The position numbers and the translations under genes are program-made. Of a stretch of 64,000 nt of DNA, positions 46,828-54,815 are shown piece after piece (positions within the stretch are counted from its first letter, which is position 1; every line of letters starts with the position of its first letter). Below the pieces are notes generated by a model. The model saw only the letters and a program-made list of their open reading frames with translations, did no database searches and was not told the origin of the DNA. Source of the DNA: Clostridium zeae. GTDB lineage: Bacteria; Bacillota; Clostridia; Clostridiales; Clostridiaceae. The stretch covers positions 696,396-760,395 of the forward strand of contig NZ_BMBA01000001.1 of NCBI RefSeq assembly GCF_017312485.1, given 5' to 3'.

Positions 46828-47208
46828 TTAAGATCTTTTTAATCCTTTTTCTTTCTTTCCTATTGTTTCCTCATATCTGGCAATCTTGCCATTTAAACGT
46901 TCTACTGTACTCTTCATTTCTTCCATCTTTGATACAAGATTGTCACGCTGTTCAATTAAAAGTTCTTTTCTTGCTTCAGCAGTCTCGTCTCCTTCTTGGA
47001 ATAGGGTAACATATTCAATTAAGGCTTCTATTGGAAGCCCTGAACTTCTCATGCATTTAATAAATTCAACCCATCTACAGTCTTCTTCTGTATAATCTCT
47101 ACTCTTACTTTTACTGCGATTCACAGGAGGAATCAATCCTATACGTTCATAGTAACGGAGCGTATCCTGTGATAGGTCAAACTTTGCACTTACTTCTGCA
47201 ATGGTCAT
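46828..47208 (-). CDS. MerR-family regulator (AdhR/NmlR-like)
   Basis: The 126-residue product has a MerR HTH (TIAEVSAKFDLSQDTLRYYERIGLIPPVNRSKSKSRDYTEEDCRWVEFIKCMRSSGL) and a coiled dimer helix (LVSKMEEMKSTVERLNGKIARYEETI). One cysteine (CRWVEF) sits where NmlR/AdhR proteins carry the thiol that reacts with electrophiles. AGGAGG precedes the ATG. Its own promoter has the TTGGAG dyad with a 19-base spacer, as do the promoters on both sides. It is thus the probable master of this three-promoter regulon. Confidence 0.9.
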   Translation of the reverse strand: MTIAEVSAKFDLSQDTLRYYERIGLIPPVNRSKSKSRDYTEEDCRWVEFIKCMRSSGLPIEALIEYVTLFQEGDETAEARKELLIEQRDNLVSKMEEMKSTVERLNGKIARYEETIGKKEKGLKRS

Positions 47209-47235
47209 ATTTTTGTACCTCCTAATATCTAAATA

Positions 47236-47266
47236 ATTATAGATCTCGGAGCTAGCTCCAAGACAA
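47236..47266 (-). promoter_or_regulatory. MerR-type promoter of the MerR gene at 46828
   Basis: Minus strand: TTGTCT (47261-47266), 19-base spacer, TATAAT (47236-47241). The dyad CTTGGAGCTAGCTCCGAG (47245-47262) is the third version of the shared operator. Confidence 0.82.
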
Positions 47267-47301
47267 TTATATTAAACTCTAAAGCATTTTTTATCTACTA
47301 A

Positions 47302-47625
47302 TTAACAATGTATTTCTTTTTCCTCAAGTAGATCTAAGGCAAAATTTAAAACCTTTTCTCCATTTACAATACTAAAGTCTACTGCTGATACTACAACTAC
47401 CGGTACTCCTTCAGGTTCATATATTTCCTTAACATTTGGGAGAATATATGCTACCTCTGGTCCAATTAAAACTACATCTACTTCATCAGCTTATTTTTCT
47501 ATTTGCCTCTCTAAAAATATTTTAATATATATATCTAAGCCTCTTGCTTCTGCTTCTTGTTCCATTTTTTCTGCTAGTACCCTTGCTGTATTTTCAGCAA
47601 CACAAAATAAAATTATATTTATCAT
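47302..47625 (-). pseudogene. PTS lactose/cellobiose EIIB, interrupted by an in-frame TAA
   Basis: A GTGAGG ribosome site and ATG open a frame that reads like EIIB of the cellobiose PTS. It has MINIILFCVAENTARVLAEK with the phospho-cysteine at position 8, then DEVDVVLIGPEVAYILPNVK and a VVSAVDFSIVNGEKVLNFALDLLEE tail. Codon 45 is TAA (47491-47493); the frame is otherwise open for 107 codons. The usual A-G-M-S-T loop after the cysteine is replaced by V-A-E-N-T-A, so it has drifted further. The MerR-type promoter upstream is intact. Confidence 0.8.
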
Positions 47626-47660
47626 AATTAACCTCACGCTGATCTAGTTTCTTGAGACTT

Positions 47661-47691
47661 AGTTTATCACTTGGAGTTAACTCCAAGTCAA
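47661..47691 (-). promoter_or_regulatory. MerR-type promoter upstream of the EIIB pseudogene
   Basis: Minus strand: TTGACT (47686-47691), 19-base spacer, TAAACT (47661-47666). The perfect dyad CTTGGAGTTAACTCCAAG (47670-47687) is the cleanest copy of the operator. Confidence 0.82.
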
Positions 47692-47710
47692 GTTTTTTTG
47701 ATCCCTTGTC

Positions 47711-47760
47711 TGTAAAATGAAAAGGTAAATTCGTGAATGCAAGATTAAATTCATGTTTAA
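47711..47760. repeat. 50-bp module, copy 2
   Basis: It is 47/50 identical to 46687-46736 and likewise stands just upstream of a TTGGAG-type MerR promoter. Confidence 0.75.
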
Positions 47761-47784
47761 ACTTCATTTAAATAGAATTAGTTA

Positions 47785-47823
47785 AAGCCAGTAAAACAAG
47801 TAACTTCTTGTTCTACCGGCTTT
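47785..47823 (-). terminator. hairpin after the MerR gene at 47853
   Basis: On the minus strand GCCnGTAnAACAAG pairs with CTTGTTnTACnGGC around six bases, 30 bases after the stop. TTTAAC follows. Confidence 0.55.
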
Positions 47824-47852
47824 ATTGAAATTTACATTTACTTTTGGTTATA

Positions 47853-48260
47853 CTATTTATGTCTATTTTCTGCGGATTTCCATTCTCCTATGATTTCTGT
47901 TGTCACAGGGTCACACAAATCATCATAATTTTCAATTTTATACTTTATTATATCCGAACACTTTTCTAATTCTTGCATTTGCTCCTCAATATTATCCCTT
48001 ATTTCAAAAAGAATACCTCTTCTATCTTCCTTTGTTGCTTCTCCTTCATTTGCAAGCTGGAGATATTCTTTAATAAGTTCAAGTGACGCTCCCGCCTTTT
48101 TAAAATTCAAAACTAATTCCACCCAATGAATTGCTCTTTCATCATATTCTCGTATACCACCCTTAGTCCTTTTTATAGGTGGTATTAATCCAATACGCTC
48201 ATAATAGCGCAGATTATCTATAGATACTCCTGTTCTTTGGGCAACCTCTTTGATATTCAT
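47853..48260 (-). CDS. MerR-family regulator
   Basis: The 135-residue product has a MerR HTH (NIKEVAQRTGVSIDNLRYYERIGLIPPIKRTKGGIREYDERAIHWVELVLNFKKAG) and a dimer helix (IRDNIEEQMQELEKCSDIIKYKIENYD). It is similar in length and HTH to the MerR at 46828 but lacks that protein's cysteine in the W-V-E-F/L region. AAGGAGG precedes the ATG. Its own promoter shows no 19-base dyad. It faces away from the esterase gene, which shares the 270-base intergenic region, and so could control that gene. Confidence 0.88.
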   Translation of the reverse strand: MNIKEVAQRTGVSIDNLRYYERIGLIPPIKRTKGGIREYDERAIHWVELVLNFKKAGASLELIKEYLQLANEGEATKEDRRGILFEIRDNIEEQMQELEKCSDIIKYKIENYDDLCDPVTTEIIGEWKSAENRHK

Positions 48261-48533
48261 ATGATATTCCTCCTTATTCTTATGTTGAAATGATAATGCT
48301 TCAAATATATTTTTCTAAATATTTCCAGAGAAATATTATCTACTTTTTTTCTACACAACTTTTTATATCATGTTTTATCTACAATTTACTTCACAGTTAT
48401 TTTATTCAAGCTTTTCTATTCATTACAAAAGGTTATTGAATTAAATTCTAATGTAATCTAATATAATATACAACACCTTGTCTAATTTTACATCTAATTT
48501 CTTACTATGCTTATAGTTATGGAGGACGAAAAG

Positions 48534-49508
48534 ATGAAAGTAAAATTTAGTTCAATCGATAAAGACTTGAAGAATACTGGAAGATTGTTTAAGCTTCTTA
48601 ATAATACTTATACTGAATCAGGATTACGCTTCATGCATAAATTGAGCCGTAAAAGCAAAATGAAAGTAAAAGATAAGACTATACAATTCTCAGAAGAATA
48701 TATTGTCCGAAAAGATGGCTCAAGACTGCGTATTTGCATATTTAAACCTCTAACTTTTAAAGAAAATGTTCCTGGTGTTCTATGGTTACATGGAGGAGGT
48801 TATGCGCTTGGAGCTCCTGAGGTATCTAAGTTATATGCTAAAAAGTTTATAGAGGTCAGTGATTGTATTGTTATAGCTCCTGATTACAGGCTATCTATTG
48901 AAGCTCCTTATCCCGCTGCTTTGGAGGATAGTTATGAAGCACTTTTATGGATGAAGAACCATGCAAAAAAACTAGGTATTCGTTCAGATCAGCTAATGGT
49001 CGGAGGAGACAGTGCTGGAGGAGGACTAACTGCAGCGCTTACTTTATATGCTAGGGATAAGAAAGAGGTAAATATTGCCTTTCAAATGCCCTTGTACCCA
49101 ATGATTGATGACAAGATGACAAGTGAATCTGCAAAGGACAATGATGCACCAGTTTGGAACTCTAAATCTAACTTTCTTGGTTGGAAGCTATATCTAGGTA
49201 GTCTTTTTGGTACAGAAAATGTTCCATATTATGCCGCTGCTGCAAGGTCAGAAGATTATAGCAATCTTCCACCAACAGCAACCTTTGTGGGAAACCTAGA
49301 ACCTTTCAGAGATGAAACCATTCAATATGTAGAAAACTTAAAAAATGCTGGAATACCTGTTCATTTTGAAATTTTCAATGGATGTTATCATGGCTTTGAT
49401 CAGATATGTCCTAAAGCTGAGGTAACTAAAAAAGCCCATGAATTCCTTGTTAATTCTTTTAAATATGCGAAAGACAATTATTTTGCAAAGCAAGATACGG
49501 AGAATTGA
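48534..49508 (+). CDS. HSL-type alpha/beta hydrolase (esterase)
   Basis: The 324-residue product carries the hormone-sensitive-lipase family set: oxyanion HGGGYALG (about 84-91), nucleophile GGDSAGGGL (about 158-166), a late acid in NLEPFRDE, and the histidine in CYHGFDQ. PAALEDSYEALLWM also matches the family. It cleaves short acyl esters in the cytosol. The ATG at 48534 follows GGAGGACG. It is divergent from the MerR gene at 47853 and ends in its own terminator. Confidence 0.9.
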   Translation: MKVKFSSIDKDLKNTGRLFKLLNNTYTESGLRFMHKLSRKSKMKVKDKTIQFSEEYIVRKDGSRLRICIFKPLTFKENVPGVLWLHGGGYALGAPEVSKLYAKKFIEVSDCIVIAPDYRLSIEAPYPAALEDSYEALLWMKNHAKKLGIRSDQLMVGGDSAGGGLTAALTLYARDKKEVNIAFQMPLYPMIDDKMTSESAKDNDAPVWNSKSNFLGWKLYLGSLFGTENVPYYAAAARSEDYSNLPPTATFVGNLEPFRDETIQYVENLKNAGIPVHFEIFNGCYHGFDQICPKAEVTKKAHEFLVNSFKYAKDNYFAKQDTEN

Positions 49509-49532
49509 AGTGGTTTATAAAACTATAATCTA

Positions 49533-49566
49533 AAAACAGCTTGAACAATTATTCGAGCTGTTTTTC
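49533..49566. terminator. bidirectional terminator between esterase and flavodoxin-like genes
   Basis: AAAAACAGCT and AGCTGTTTTT pair around a 14-base loop in the short gap between these convergent genes. Confidence 0.8.
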
Positions 49567-49579
49567 AACCTTACAGAGC

Positions 49580-50371
49580 CTATATCAAAAACATTGCAAG
49601 AATACTTCCAATCATACGCGCAAATTTTATTTTCAGCACATTTGTATTATTTGGCAAGTAATAATTACAGTCTTTTTCCAGCCATCTGTTCTTTTGCCAA
49701 TATTTATAGTCAATGTTATCATGAGACCTGCTACTCTTTTGCCAGCTTAATTGTTGGATTTTGAATGCAATAAGTGAATATAATGAAGGCTTAATAACCA
49801 AATTTCTTTTCATAGTATCAAACAAAGTACTTGCTATATTTTTACAATCACTGCCGTATTTAGCTTGCATTTCGATAAAGTCCATAAGTCCCCCAGTTCG
49901 AAATTTTTTCTGTCCTGCAATACTAATACCCCAGGTTGTAAATGCATTTTTTATTGTATTTATCGTATGATTTGATGCACCTGCACCTGAAGTAGTCACA
50001 ATATATGCTACCTTACCGGCATAAGCAGGTCTATGGCAATTAAAGGCCATTCGGTCTAGCCAGTTTTTCATTATACCATTCACATCTTCTACATACACTG
50101 GACTTGCTGCTAATATTCCATCTGCTTCACGTATTTTGTCCCTAATTGACAGTAAGTCATCCTTCAGTGGACACAGCTCTTCTCCTTTATCAAAGCAAAC
50201 TCTGCAACCACGGCATGTATTTATGTTACAATGACCTATTTGTACTCTTTCAATCTCTAGATCTATCCTCTTAGTTTTAGCAATTGATAAAAGATAATTT
50301 TCTATCAATTCAGCAATTCTGCTTGTATTGCCATTTGTTCTATAGCTACTGACTAATGATATTATTTTCAT
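49580..50371 (-). CDS. flavodoxin-like NAD(P)H oxidoreductase
   Basis: The 263-residue product has the FMN phosphate loop SSYRTNGNTSRI (about 8-19). It also has a cysteine cluster NINTCRGCRVCFDKGEELC (about 51-69), and ILAASPVYVEDVNGIMKNWLDRM. The first 180 residues match NADPH-dependent FMN reductases with an iron-sulfur site. The last ~80 are an extra basic helical tail (SWQKSSRS, KYWQKNRWLEKD) of the kind seen in related clostridial proteins. AGGGGGC precedes the ATG. The gene is monocistronic. Confidence 0.87.
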   Translation of the reverse strand: MKIISLVSSYRTNGNTSRIAELIENYLLSIAKTKRIDLEIERVQIGHCNINTCRGCRVCFDKGEELCPLKDDLLSIRDKIREADGILAASPVYVEDVNGIMKNWLDRMAFNCHRPAYAGKVAYIVTTSGAGASNHTINTIKNAFTTWGISIAGQKKFRTGGLMDFIEMQAKYGSDCKNIASTLFDTMKRNLVIKPSLYSLIAFKIQQLSWQKSSRSHDNIDYKYWQKNRWLEKDCNYYLPNNTNVLKIKFARMIGSILAMFLI

Positions 50372-50486
50372 AATAGCCCCCTAGAATAAATAATCTTTAA
50401 CCACACATAAATAACCAACTCTTTTATATAAATATGCGTAACACATAATTTAATTACTTTTTACTACAACTGCAACCAACCAGTTA

Positions 50487-50562
50487 TTGTAAATTTATAA
50501 ATTTAATTTTATAATTAGTGTATGGTATTTTTTGTATTCTGTATACTTATAAAAATATACAG
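50487..50562 (+). promoter_or_regulatory. promoter and dyad of the LevR-like gene
   Basis: TTGTAA (50487-50492), 17-base spacer, TATAAT (50510-50515). CTGTATA (50539-50545) and TATACAG (50556-50562) form a dyad in the 5' leader, a candidate operator. Confidence 0.6.
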
Positions 50563-50598
50563 AAACACAATAACGATGACAGTAAGGGGGATAAAAAG

Positions 50599-53232
50599 TT
50601 GAAAAACATAAAAGAAACTGTATACGAATTCATACAGCAAGAGATCTATAGTAAGAATGAAAATAAAAATGGCTTAGAAACGAAAACAATTGCAGATGCT
50701 TTAGGATTACATCGTTCTAATGTAAGTGCTTTATTGAACGAGTTGGTGAAAGAAGGAAGGCTAAATAAAACAACAACAAGACCTGTTTATTATAAACTTC
50801 CTGAACAAATTCATCCTAGTACAGAAAAATCCTGCTTTACTCAATTGATTGGATATAATGGTAGTTTAAGAAATGCTGTTCAATTAGCACAAGCTGCTAT
50901 TCTTTATCCCCGCTCTAGCTTAAATGTCTTACTTTCTTCTAAAACCGGATGTGGAACAACTTATTTTGCTTCTTTAATATTCGAATTTGCTAAAGAAATG
51001 GGGATTTTATCTAAAGCTGCTCCTTATATAAAAATTGATTGTCGTCATTACTCTAAAAATGTTTCTGTATTAAATGATGAACTCTTTGGAACTCAAGGTA
51101 ATTTAAACAGAAGTTGTTTTGCAAGATCACAAGGCGGTATGCTCTTTATTGACAATGTAGATTTATTAGATGCAAAGCAGCAAAGCTCTCTCTTTAGATT
51201 CTTGGATTCAGGTAAGATATATTCAGAAGATAAATCGGAAGCCTTGGATTGTAATGATTTATTTCTAGTACTGGCCTGCTCTCCACAAAGCGGTTTACAA
51301 ATTAATCGTATCATCCCCGTTACCATAGAGCTGCCAGAATTAAAAGATCGTTCTATGGAGGAACGGTTCGAGCTTATTAATCATTTTTTTCAAGTTGAAG
51401 CCTCAAACTCAGATCGTTCAATTGAAGCCACTGCAGAATCAATAAAAGCATTATTATTATCTGATTTTAATTATAATGTTAAAGGGCTAGAACTTGATAT
51501 AAAGGCAGCCTGTGCAAATGCTTATGTTCGAGTGGTAAATGAGTCTGAACAAGCTATTTGTGTATGTGTTAATGATTTTAAAGGACAAATTAAAAAGAGT
51601 CTATTAAATCTAAAGGGCTATGATAATGAAATTGATACACTAATAGGTAAAAGAGAATCTATTATTTATGATAAAAATATTGCTGATCAAGGATATTACA
51701 ATTCTCACTCTACAGTTGACATGTATTCTGAAATAAAAAAACAGTATGATGAGTTATCTAATCTTGGAATTACTGATAGTAGCATTGAAAACGTTATGAG
51801 TACTCATATTCGTAATCTATTTAAAAAGTATGGTTATCATAATGGTTTTGGCGATTCAAAAAATTTAGATCAGCTTTCTAAAATTGTAGACCCAAGGATC
51901 ATCGATATAGTTAGTTATTTTTTGAATGCTAGAAAAAAAGAGCTTGGAATAAATTATAAATCTAATGTATTTTACGGACTTTGCCTACATATCAATTCAC
52001 TCTTAACCTTAAATATTTCTGAGCAACGGGTGGACAATAATCAGATTGTTAAGATTGTTCAAGATTATCCAGAGGAATATGCTGCAAGTGTACAGTTTGC
52101 AACGGTCTTAAAAGAAAGGCTTGACTTGAATCTGCCAATCCATGAGGTTGTTTTGATTGCAATGTTTTTAATTGAATCTGATGAAAATAACGAAGAAGAT
52201 CACCCTGTATTGCTTTATATCATGCATGGTAGCCAGACCGCTTACTCATTAAAGGATGTTACAAATAGCTTAACTCATTGCCATAATGCATACAGCTATG
52301 ATTTAGCCCTGGATATCAGAACAAGACAAGCTATGGAGGAAATTAAAACACTTATTGAAAAAATAGACCGTGGTAAAGGTGTTGTTGTCATATATGATAT
52401 GGGGTCCATAAAAACAATGCTTGAAACTATCTCAGAAGAAATAGATGTGAAGATTAGATATATAAATATGCCTATAACTTTGATTGGCATTGACGTTGCA
52501 AGAAAATGTTCTATGGAAAGTGACATAGATTATGTCTATCATATGGCAAATCTCGAAATTAACAATATGAAGAAAAATGTAGAAAAGCATAACAATATTA
52601 TTGTCACTCTCTGTCATACAGGAGAAGGAGGTGCAGCCCAGTTAAAACTCTACATCGATCAGTATTCAAAATTAGGAATGAAAACCATAGCACTTGCAAT
52701 ATCCTCCCGTAATGAGCTTTTAAAAGAAGTTTTAGTGCTTCAAAAAACCTATAACATTCATAGTTTTGTTGGCGCATACGATCCGAAACTATTTGGTATT
52801 CCCTTCATTTCTATACAAAAAGTTTTTGAAAGTTCTAGAGAAGATTTAGATCGTATCCTGATGTTTGAACCTGTGAATTCTCGTTCCGTAGATTACAACG
52901 ATGTATATAAATACTTAGGTGAGCAGTTTAAATATACATCTATATCTAAACTCAAGACTGTATTACCAAATATTATCGATGAATTCAGTATGCTCTATCA
53001 ATTTACTGAAGATCAAAGAGTTGGACTATTTATGCATCTAGCTTGCCTAGTAGAAAGACTATTAGATGGCAAGTCAGTGGCCAATAATAATGACAGAAGT
53101 AAGATAATTTCAGTATTTAAAGAGGATTATCAATCTATTGTTAAAATCCTAAAACCTTTGGAAAAAACCTTCAAGATTATTATAGATGATAATGAGATCA
53201 CAACTATCATCATGATTATAAAGAAGGTATAA
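50599..53232 (+). CDS. LevR/ManR-type PRD regulator with inactivated AAA+ domain
   Basis: The product is 877 residues from the TTG at 50599, which follows AAGGGGG; the upstream ATG has no site. Order: winged HTH (about 1-70), an AAA+ domain (about 80-330), PRD1 with a His at about 455, an EIIA-mannose-like part with MHGSQTA (about 542), the TLCHTGEGGAAQLK region, and PRD2 with FMHLACLVERL. PTS phosphorylation of those histidines would set its activity. The AAA+ part is broken: Walker A reads SKTGCGTT without the lysine, Walker B reads FIDNVD, and GAFTGA is missing. It probably regulates the cellobiose operon that follows. Confidence 0.9.
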   Translation: MKNIKETVYEFIQQEIYSKNENKNGLETKTIADALGLHRSNVSALLNELVKEGRLNKTTTRPVYYKLPEQIHPSTEKSCFTQLIGYNGSLRNAVQLAQAAILYPRSSLNVLLSSKTGCGTTYFASLIFEFAKEMGILSKAAPYIKIDCRHYSKNVSVLNDELFGTQGNLNRSCFARSQGGMLFIDNVDLLDAKQQSSLFRFLDSGKIYSEDKSEALDCNDLFLVLACSPQSGLQINRIIPVTIELPELKDRSMEERFELINHFFQVEASNSDRSIEATAESIKALLLSDFNYNVKGLELDIKAACANAYVRVVNESEQAICVCVNDFKGQIKKSLLNLKGYDNEIDTLIGKRESIIYDKNIADQGYYNSHSTVDMYSEIKKQYDELSNLGITDSSIENVMSTHIRNLFKKYGYHNGFGDSKNLDQLSKIVDPRIIDIVSYFLNARKKELGINYKSNVFYGLCLHINSLLTLNISEQRVDNNQIVKIVQDYPEEYAASVQFATVLKERLDLNLPIHEVVLIAMFLIESDENNEEDHPVLLYIMHGSQTAYSLKDVTNSLTHCHNAYSYDLALDIRTRQAMEEIKTLIEKIDRGKGVVVIYDMGSIKTMLETISEEIDVKIRYINMPITLIGIDVARKCSMESDIDYVYHMANLEINNMKKNVEKHNNIIVTLCHTGEGGAAQLKLYIDQYSKLGMKTIALAISSRNELLKEVLVLQKTYNIHSFVGAYDPKLFGIPFISIQKVFESSREDLDRILMFEPVNSRSVDYNDVYKYLGEQFKYTSISKLKTVLPNIIDEFSMLYQFTEDQRVGLFMHLACLVERLLDGKSVANNNDRSKIISVFKEDYQSIVKILKPLEKTFKIIIDDNEITTIIMIIKKV

Positions 53233-53237
53233 TATCA

Positions 53238-53275
53238 GAAAAACGCCTCCTGTACCATAAACAGGAGGCGTTTTT
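53238..53275. terminator. strong bidirectional terminator
   Basis: AAAAACGCCTCCTGT and ACAGGAGGCGTTTTT form a 15-bp stem with a seven-base loop between the convergent LevR-like and DUF3284 genes. Confidence 0.92.
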
Positions 53276-53291
53276 CATTTATTGAACCTTA

Positions 53292-53789
53292 TTAGATTTC
53301 TTTAGAAAATAGTTTCTTTAGATGTTTATGCCCTACTGGCTGTGGGGTAAAAGGTTCTGTAATCCCCTGTTTACTACTTAGGATCTTTTTTTGGATATCA
53401 TAGAGAGTATCTGTCATTCTTCCAAAGTAAACTCCCTCACTGAACATTCTCATCAATTTATTGTGTTTCTCTTTTTCAAAGCTTTCGATATGTTGATTAA
53501 ATATGATTTTTAAGCCTTCCTCCACTACTTCAGTTTCATAGGAAATAGTTATTGTGTCCATAAATGTTTTGATTTTTGACTTGTAAAGCTCTCCTCTTTT
53601 ATACTCTAATATTGATATATCAATGCGAGTATGGGCGTTGTTATCATATTTTGAATACTTCAGTCCTTTCTTGATATCTTCCACGCTTAATTCTTTACCA
53701 TTGCATTGATTAATATTAGATAAGAGATCGTTTTCAAGAAAATCATAAAAGTCTTTTTCAGTTATTTTTAATATTCTTGTTAGTTTCAT
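53292..53789 (-). CDS. DUF3284-family protein
   Basis: The 165-residue product matches the DUF3284 family from memory: KLTRILKITEKDFYDFLENDLL, a central YKSKIKTFMDTITISYETEVVEEGLKIIF, and FGRMTDTLYDIQKKILSSKQG at the end. The fold resembles START-like proteins. The family is often found beside cellobiose and lichenan PTS genes, as here, but its job is unknown. The ATG at 53789 has no ribosome site. A TATAAT lies six bases upstream, which suggests a leaderless mRNA. Confidence 0.75.
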   Translation of the reverse strand: MKLTRILKITEKDFYDFLENDLLSNINQCNGKELSVEDIKKGLKYSKYDNNAHTRIDISILEYKRGELYKSKIKTFMDTITISYETEVVEEGLKIIFNQHIESFEKEKHNKLMRMFSEGVYFGRMTDTLYDIQKKILSSKQGITEPFTPQPVGHKHLKKLFSKEI

Positions 53790-53795
53790 GGACAC

Positions 53796-53801
53796 ATTAT
53801 A
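53796..53801 (-). promoter_or_regulatory. -10 element placing transcription start at the DUF3284 ATG
   Basis: Minus-strand TATAAT ends six bases before the ATG, so RNA should begin on or next to the start codon. A -35 TATTTA lies 17 bases upstream and is weak. Confidence 0.4.
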
Positions 53802-53941
53802 ACATAGCATTTGGAAAATAAATACAACAAAATATAAAAATAATCTTAAATTTAGAGTTGTCTATCCCTACATTGATACTAAATGTAACATTTTTATAAA
53901 ATCATAAAAATGTAAAAAAGTATACTTTATAAATAACACAA

Positions 53942-54116
53942 TTATACACTACATAAAAAAAGTAATTTAAATTTATACACTAGGTCATAAAGATTAAAAA
54001 AATACTTATTTTTATGAAAAACAAGTGTATTTTTGAAAATATACTAATCTAATACTGTATAAAACTCTTTTAAATCCGTCTTGTAATCGTTTTGACAAAA
54101 GATTTTTTATACACTA
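53942..54116 (+). repeat. three TTATACACTA repeats before the cellobiose operon
   Basis: The ten-base word occurs exactly at 53942-53951, 53973-53982 and 54107-54116. The first two are 31 bases apart, about three helical turns. The third lies in the promoter spacer and overlaps the first two bases of the -10. These are candidate binding sites for the LevR-like regulator. Confidence 0.55.
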
Positions 54117-54120
54117 AAAT
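54082..54120 (+). promoter_or_regulatory. cellobiose-operon promoter with cre-like site
   Basis: TTGACA (54092-54097), 17-base spacer and TAAAAT (54115-54120) form a near-consensus sigma-A promoter. TGTAATCGTTTTGA (54082-54095) fits the CcpA cre consensus at 13 of 14 positions and overlaps the -35, as expected for catabolite repression. No sigma-54 -24/-12 pair is seen. Confidence 0.65.
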
Positions 54121-54169
54121 AAAATCATTCCAGGAAATAATTTACATATATAGAAAAGGGGGATATCCA

Positions 54170-54478
54170 ATGGACGAAGAAAACGATTTAGTATCAATGA
54201 CAATAATTGCAAATTCAGGTGATGCACGATCTTTTGCATTTCAAGCTTTGGGAGAAGCTAAAGCTGGAAACTTTGAAAAAGCAGAAGAGCTTCTAGCACA
54301 ATCTGATGTAGCAGCAAATCTAGCTCATAAAGCACAAACAGAATTATTATTTAAAGAAGCCAATGGTTTTAAGCAAGAGCTTAATGTGTTACTTGTTCAC
54401 TCGCAGGATCACTTAATGACAAGCATGCTTGCAAATGAGCTTATAAAAGAAATTATTTTATTATACAAAAATAAATAA
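54170..54478 (+). CDS. celC: PTS lactose/cellobiose-type EIIA
   Basis: The 102-residue product is a standard three-helix EIIA of the lactose/cellobiose PTS. It has SMTIIANSGDARSFAFQALGEAKAG, AEELLAQSDVAANLAHKAQTELL, and LLVHSQDHLMTSMLANELIKEII with the phospho-histidine in L-V-H-S-Q-D-H (about 75-79). It passes phosphate from HPr to the EIIB encoded next. The ATG at 54170 follows AAGGGGG by seven bases. First gene of the operon. Confidence 0.93.
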   Translation: MDEENDLVSMTIIANSGDARSFAFQALGEAKAGNFEKAEELLAQSDVAANLAHKAQTELLFKEANGFKQELNVLLVHSQDHLMTSMLANELIKEIILLYKNK

Positions 54479-54496
54479 ATCAGGGGGATCAAATAT

Positions 54497-54796
54497 ATGA
54501 AAATTTTATTGGTATGTGCAGGTGGAATGTCAACAAGTATTTTGATGAAAAAAATGGAGAGCTATTGGAAGGAAGCTGGAGAAGAACTTAATATTAAAGC
54601 AGTGGGCCTCGCTGAGTATCAAGATGTGTATCAAAATTATGACATCGTTTTAATGGGACCTCAAGTATCTTATCGCTTAAAAGAAGTAAAGGAAAACACT
54701 GGACTCCCATGTGCTCCAATTCAATCCTTTGACTATGCCGTTGCAAATTGTCCTAATATCATGAAGCTAGCAAAAAAGCTATATTCTGAAAAATAA
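54497..54796 (+). CDS. celA: PTS cellobiose-type EIIB
   Basis: The 99-residue product begins MKILLVCAGGMSTSILMKKM, with the phospho-cysteine at position 7 and the intact A-G-G-M-S-T-S loop. It continues YDIVLMGPQVSYRLKEVK. It takes phosphate from EIIA and gives it to the incoming sugar at EIIC. CAGGGGGATC precedes the ATG. The damaged EIIB copy at 47302 is a distant relative, not a recent duplicate. Confidence 0.94.
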   Translation: MKILLVCAGGMSTSILMKKMESYWKEAGEELNIKAVGLAEYQDVYQNYDIVLMGPQVSYRLKEVKENTGLPCAPIQSFDYAVANCPNIMKLAKKLYSEK

Positions 54797-54815
54797 TGAA
54801 ATAAGGAGAGGTAAA

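Noticed and set aside
49541-49750. 69-codon plus-strand ORF after the esterase gene
   Set aside because: It starts inside the bidirectional terminator and is antisense to the flavodoxin-like gene.
54000-54169. Sigma-54 promoter for the cellobiose operon
   Set aside because: No TGGCAC-N5-TTGC pair is present, while a near-consensus sigma-A promoter is. The LevR-like protein also lacks the needed motifs.
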